The position numbers and the translations under genes were made by a program. Below the pieces are notes generated by a model that saw only the letters and a list, made by a program, of their open reading frames with translations, did no database searches and was not told where the DNA came from. 64,000 bases of DNA, taken from positions 758,467-822,466 of the forward strand of contig JAAOMT010000659.1 of NCBI GenBank assembly GCA_016748015.1. The letters run 5' to 3'. The DNA comes from Geosiphon pyriformis. Taxonomy: Eukaryota; Glomeromycota; Glomeromycetes; Archaeosporales; Geosiphonaceae. Shown here piece by piece: positions 58,450 through 64,000 of this stretch (the first letter of the stretch is position 1; every line of letters begins with the position of its first letter).

Positions 58450-61400
58450 CTAAGTACATTGATTGGTGTACTCTACTTTCTTCCAGTCTTTCGTGTCAGT
58501 ATCTCGAACCAATTCTACGGTCGGCCTAGAAAAATCAAGACCAAGTAAGTTTAACTGAGTCAAAACAGAATCGAATCAAAAAGATAAATAGATATACCAG
58601 TAATGATAGCAAGTCTTGATCGCCAATACCATTGGTATCATGTCAAAACTAATAATTTTAATACGGACATAGGTATTGTCAGGGCAATTCCGGACTGCTG
58701 CCACAAAAGAATCTAAATCGGGTGTAGGGATTCCATTGACATGAGTTCTAAAAAATTTGTGAAAGATAATCATTAATAACGAAAAAAAGAGATAAAGTTA
58801 AAGTTGTCCGATAACTTACATCCACATAGTTGGAACCTTTAATAATAGTTAAATGGCAAAATAAGTCTCTGTTCAATTCAATAAATTAAAATACCAAACA
58901 GAAAATTCCAACTACAAACCATTCCATACATATATGAAGGTGAACCTTTACTGCGAGCCGAAATATAAACTCGAGAAGGTAATGATTTCGATTGCTGCAA
59001 GACAGCTTTATGCGGTTCTGTTAAAAAATATAGGGTTTTGTCTGATGTTAATCCCGGCGCTTCTGGAAGTATTTCATGAGGAAATGTGTCATTAATTGGT
59101 TTTTAACCTTGAATCGCGGCTCCTGCCCAGATGACTACTCTGCTTGTCCCGTTGCCAGAAATAGGAATTGTAGGTACCTTGAGCGTCATCTCGACTTTTT
59201 GTCGCAAAAGGGTCTATGATATCAAAATGATAAGCTTTTCCAAATAAACTAGCCATTTTGCGACTTATAAAATGAACACTCACAATTTCAAGTTCTTTAT
59301 TAAAATACTGAACATCCATCTCGTACATTCTTGTAATGGTGTTGCCATTGACAGCCAAAATAAGATCTAGTTCTTTCAGAACATTGGCACTCTCACTGCC
59401 CGTCTCAGTCCGTCGAATTAAGAAGAGCTGATGCCTATTTGGATTGGCATCTTCTACTTTACGTACCCATTCATCCGTTAACCCCATATGTCGAGCTTGA
59501 GCAATTTGTACAGGCATCAACTCAATATTTAAAAATCGCAAATTTGGAGTTTCTCCTTTCTGTAAAGCTTCAAGAACCGGAAAGATAGTGTGTATGTGCA
59601 AACCGAGATGATATTCGTTATCGTGCCCAGACATATTGCGTTCTCCAAGATAAGAGAGCCACAAAGCCTGAACGTCCCCATTCGAATCAGCGAGAACTCC
59701 ACTTGAGCACTGCTGTGCAAGTGGTGTATCAATGGTTATAGCATCCAAATTGATGCTCCTAGAAAAGTAAATTGGATGTTAATAAGGTGTTGGTACTATA
59801 AAACCATCAAAACTTATAGTCAATAATTTTAACCACAATCAAGTGCTACAGTTTGCTCAATATTTACCGAAATCTTGGAGTAGCATTTTGAGGTATAGTA
59901 ACGCTTGTAATATCCGTGACTACTGTTTCTGAGCACACAATTCGATGATTATGATTAAATGCAACCAGGGTAACTTTATGGCCTTGCAATAAAGAGCGTT
60001 TACTCAATAAAGCACTCTTCACTGGTGTTTCACCAATTAAAGAAGGATCGTAGGATACAAAGGCAAAGTTATGGGTAGGATGCAAATATTCTACTTTGCC
60101 AGGAATAATGATGGAGTCGGCAAAGGTAATAGAGATATCACCCATTGATAATGGAATAATACTTCGGGAGACTACTATTAAACCTTTTTCTGCATCAACA
60201 ACGAGGCCAGCACCTTGTTTCTGATATTGTATATGCGCTGTTATGTTAGAATAAAACACATTTCACAAGTTCCTTCGTGCGACCACCAAATTGATAACTA
60301 AAAGACACATCATGATACGAAAAACTTACTCTACTTTTTGGAAATCCATCGATTCGGCATGGCATATAGTAACTGACTTTCACCAAAGAGGCTATCAGAT
60401 CTTTTGAAGATCCCAGAGACTCATCCATTTCAATGAATCTCGCAGTAGCAGGCTTCAATAGCTTGGGAGGAGGGGGATGCCGTAGATCTGTAAAATCCCA
60501 TAAGCCGGTCACATCTTAGATATATACAAAGATAATGAATTGATCACGGGTAAATTAGGAGTTTTTAAAAATGATTATCGCGTAGGAATACAAACTTAAC
60601 ATACCATTTCGTACCGCCAATCTAAATCTAGACCAATGTCTTTCGACCTGTACAACAGCCACACTTGTGGTGTGGATATCAGCAATAGAGTAATACACGA
60701 CTGGTATTCGTTCTCGGTCAGGAATATCTTTAATAGCATCGATGAATGCTTGCAAATTTGGGGTTGGTTTATTATCTACAGAGGCAATTATCCAGCCGTG
60801 ATCGGGCCCATCCAAACGGAACATGCCGGCAGGCTCAGCCACGTATACGCCGCCAACTGGGACACAGTAAGATCGCGCCAGTTGATATGAAAGCTCGTTT
60901 AATTTGGCCCCGCCAATTTCTACATAACGATCAGGTGTTCTTAATTGAATAAAAATTCGGTCAGTCGATAAAAATTGGCAAAGTAAGAAAAATTTGGAAA
61001 ATTATAAAGCAAGGTGAATTACATGGAGTGGAGGTTTTGAACTGTGACTTTAAAGACTTTAGGTGTACCTCCTCTTTCAATCATTATTTCAATTTCTCGC
61101 CCTACATGCGAATCTAATAAATCATCTAATGGTACAAATTTTGTAATGTATTGTTCGTTTATTTTTATCAGTATATCGCCTTCTTCCATGAAGAGCGATG
61201 CTGGCCCTTTTGGTACAACAGTTTCGGCTACTAGCATTCCAATTTCATCAGGAAACAACCTCCGAATTTCTGCCTCAGTTTCTGTTTGTAGCCCAAGACG
61301 ACGCGTTTCATCAAAAGGTTTATGTCTAAATACAAAAGATGATCGAGATTTCAATTGAGAAATTCCAAGTTTTAATAGCATATTTTATGATGAAAAATAC

Positions 61401-62755
61401 TTGCAAAAACTGGACTTGAATAGTCCCTCGTGAAACAAGTTCACCCCTTTGAATATATGATAAAGCACGAGATATCCTATCCAAAGGCAAAAAGAAATCA
61501 GTTGCGGATTTAGTGTGCCCACCTGATATAAAATATGGTCAAGGTTATTTAGAATGAATTCAGACATTGAAAATTTTCAAGAATTTCAAGAGTTTCTAAC
61601 CAGCTTGCAATCCTACAGCGTTGCCATTTATATCAATAACAGGACTTCCCGAACTACCCCCACTAGTGCTTGAGGCTGCTTGCCTAGAGAAATTCGAAAA
61701 GTAGTGGTCAATATAAGAGTGAAAGCATAATTTAATTTGAACCTAATATAAAAGGATACTTACAGATAAAAAGTGCTAAATGACGAAAAGAGTATAATGC
61801 CGAAAATAATTTAATCGATTAAAACTTGCCATTTTACGCTTTTACTTTTTTGAATCTAATTTTCACTCACTTGAAGTCGTTATAAGTCAGATCACCGTAT
61901 TCAGGAGCGTTTCTGTCCAAGCGAGAAATCGATCCAGCTAAAATCGACAATTTCTCACCGGCGTCATTACCGACGACGCGTATATCAAGCCCGACCTTCA
62001 CTAGATGCGGAGCCAGTGGAATATCAATGACCTGCATGTACTTCACTTCTTTTGGGTCGAATTTCAAGAACCTTTTAATCACAACGAAGTTTCTAGCACA
62101 CGATATGACAAACGTATTAAAGAAACAATCTTGATGCAAATATAATAGTATAAGCATACCCAAAATCGTGTATGGGATCCCTATATACTGGATAAACAGA
62201 GACCTCTTCATGATCATGACAAACCGCTTCACCAACAAATGGACCGGCGCAAACAACATGCCTTTATAAATATAGGAAAATTAGCAGATCTTTAGAGGTT
62301 GACTATTATCTGTCGAGCTAATATTCAATCGCACCTGTTTGTTAAAATTATTCCTTGGTTTGCATCCACAATAAACCCCGAAGCCTCGGAAGTTTCGGGA
62401 CCTGCAATTGAATTATATTAAATTTAAGCCTTCTATCTTTCCGAGAAAACCAGCAACTCTCCAAACCAATTGAATGCGTGCCTTCTGTATCAAATGCTGC
62501 AACTTGACTGAAGCGAATGGAAACGATCGCGGTCACTGCCTTTTCTATAGTATCTTGCCAAGGTGGAGGTTGCATAGCCGAAAATGATGTGCTTGCAACC
62601 GTCTCCTCAAGCTGCTTGTCGCCAATTTCTTGTCTTTTTACACTTTGTAGGATTGTCAAAGAATTAGTTCTTCTACGTTTCTGTTGCCCACCCGTTCGAG
62701 GTGGCGGGGTAGTGTTGCCGTTACCCATCTGCACGTCTTCTGAATCAGCCTCCAT
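58450..62755 (-). CDS. NMA111: HtrA-family serine protease Nma111 (nuclear, pro-apoptotic type)
   Basis: Seventeen exons on minus give 989 codons in frame, as in yeast (about 1000): 62467-62755, 62335-62401, 62160-62261, 61871-62071, 61764-61775, 61601-61683, 61405-61522, 61023-61325, 60605-60939, 60330-60514, 59868-60220, 59284-59758, 59108-59213, 58920-59017, 58820-58836, 58598-58747, 58450-58525. A basic stretch (QQKRRR) near the N-terminus fits nuclear import. The catalytic triad is complete: His120 in NRHVV, Asp151 in HDFG, Ser235 in [11 protein letters not shown]-like segments follow ([18 protein letters not shown] onward), then a second, degenerate protease half ([31 protein letters not shown]) and a last PDZ-like part ([20 protein letters not shown]). 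The intron after exon 7 starts GCAAGT, and exons 5 and 15 are only 12 and 17 bases. Confidence 0.93.
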
Positions 62756-63898
62756 TTTCAATCAAAGAATTACTACTAGGCGAGTAACTTTAGGCTGTAA
62801 GCGAATGTTTACGCAAATATAACTAAAAGTAAGGTGGCTCAAAGATCACACGAAACTAAAGAGTGAGAATAGTAATCTAAAATATGACGACCAAGATGAA
62901 AGGTTGATCAGTAATAACTTTTCTGTGAATTTGATGCAACACGCTGAAAGGAGTATCATTGAGTTTACACAAGCGAAGGGGATCTTATTTCGTAATTAAT
63001 AAAGGCGATTAAATCCTGTAACGGTACTAAAACAGAAAAGCCTCATAAAAACTTCTAACTAAAGGGGTGTCGAATTATGACACACCATCATTATGCTAAA
63101 ATGCTCTTAGATCAATGATAAAAAAAGATTTTGTCATTTGCTTTCAATTCTCACCAAATTTTCCCGAATACCTAGTCTGACATTAGTGACGGTAGATGAA
63201 ATAATTGCACGATATGGCTGTGATAAATTGAATGCTTCAGTTAGATATGAAGAAAACTTTTTAACAAGGCCGGCGGTTCCTTCGTTGAGGACGAGATTTC
63301 AAAATGGTAATGATTGAAAGGTTCACTTTATTAATCAAAGGCGAGAAATAGTTAATTATCAATGTAATCTTTTGAGAATATCGGTAAGGAAACCTCATAG
63401 ATGATTGTCGGTCAAAGGTTGATTTCAAGCTAAACTTTAATCACTCCAAACTTCAACTTAATGTTTGAATGTCATCCGAGATTCACCCATACGAGATATG
63501 ATTCATTTGGGTTATAAAACTTTATGGAATGCCTTTCCTTTCATAGTTCTAAATGTTTGATCTGAGCTTTCAATATTCGATCATGATATATCTCCGTTGG
63601 TTCAGGATGCAAATTTTCGGGCTTGTATACTCGGTGAAAGTTTCAACACGAATAGGATAATAGGCCAATAAAAAAAATTGAATACGCACTGTTGTAATAG
63701 TAAGATCCTAGCTATTAACTGATGGGAAGCTGAAGATTCTAAACCAACAACTAAGGATAAGCAATATTTCGATCGATAAAATAACTCGTCTAATTTTAAA
63801 CTAAACCGCAGATTTGTTGAATTTGATTCTTAATCAATATAAAATTTTTCATTATAAAAAAAATTAATTTAACACTAAGAACTTGCTTTTTTGCTTAG
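62756..63898. other. Intergenic region upstream of Nma111, no gene seen
   Basis: No long frame, tRNA or repeat family is supported. It probably holds the Nma111 promoter on its left side. Confidence 0.55.
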
Positions 63899-64000
63899 TT
63901 ATTTAGGGAATTCGATCACAAAAGGGTCCCAGTCATTATTATAATTGAAAATCTCGAAAAAATAAGAGATCATATCACCCTGATCTTTGAGGCTCAACAT
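63899..64000 (-). CDS. 3' end of an unknown minus-strand gene (partial)
   Basis: A frame open from the window edge ends with TAA at 63899-63901. The last residues read FNYNNDWDPFVIEFPK. An ATG falls on the last three bases but is probably internal. The piece is too short for a family call. Confidence 0.35.
   Translation of the reverse strand: MLSLKDQGDMISYFFEIFNYNNDWDPFVIEFPK

Noticed and set aside
61326-61404. Apparent frameshift between exons 7 and 8 of Nma111 when a GT donor is used
   Set aside because: Using the GCAAGT donor two codon positions earlier keeps the frame and gives the expected FLHKPFDE; a GC-AG intron explains it.
63061-63090. tRNA or small RNA suggested by a short inverted repeat (GGTGTC...GACACACC)
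   Set aside because: No cloverleaf, promoter boxes or further support.

Overview
The window looks like nuclear DNA of an arbuscular-mycorrhizal (Glomeromycotina, Rhizophagus-like) fungus. It is very AT-rich and crowded with decayed retroelements. Its host genes are intron-rich with short introns (about 55-125 bp), and they encode clearly fungal or mitochondrial eukaryotic proteins. The LINE is of a type I associate with these fungi. The assignment rests on recall of families; no search was run.

Bases 1-48,500 are a transposon sea. Element A (1-9776, minus strand, left LTR cut by the window edge) and element B (11357-21558, minus strand, both LTRs and an ATAT target duplication) are related Ty3/gypsy elements. 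Their order is Gag with CCHC knuckle, aspartic protease, Cys-rich module, dUTPase, RT, RNase H, integrase and a third ORF. Element B sits inside the 5' LTR of an older plus-strand relative, E, whose gag remnant runs to about 23.5 kb. From 23.5 to 30 kb there are solo LTRs of several families, all with TGTTAC...GTAACA ends and, where checkable, 4-bp target duplications. A three-layer nest occupies 31603-38812: a D-family solo LTR, holding a B-type solo LTR, holding element C, a relative that kept Gag, integrase and ORF3 but lost protease, dUTPase, RT and RNase H. A LINE (about 39.8-46.4 kb, minus strand) with RRM/CCHC ORF1 and EN-RT-RNase H ORF2 follows, preceded by a 5'-truncated copy of its 3' end.

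One housekeeping gene, mitochondrial ribosomal protein uL29m, is stranded in this sea at 30.2-31.1 kb, just downstream of a solo LTR.

From about 48.7 kb the window becomes gene-dense and free of recognisable transposons: a Gyp7/TBC1D15-type Rab GAP (plus, 14 exons), homoserine dehydrogenase (minus, with one apparent frameshift), a Bni4-like protein phosphatase 1 targeting protein (plus, 2 exons), the HtrA-type protease Nma111 (minus, 17 exons, including 12-nt and 17-nt microexons and one GC-AG intron), and the 3' end of an unknown minus-strand gene at the right edge. These genes do not form a pathway. Exon models were built by hand from splice motifs, reading frame and remembered family sequence; frames close exactly for uL29m, the Rab GAP, the Bni4-like gene and Nma111.

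The most unusual system is the dUTPase-bearing gypsy family (A, B and derivative C): a dUTPase and a Cys-rich module inserted between protease and RT, a conserved ORF after integrase, and an LTR leader able to fold against its own primer-binding site.
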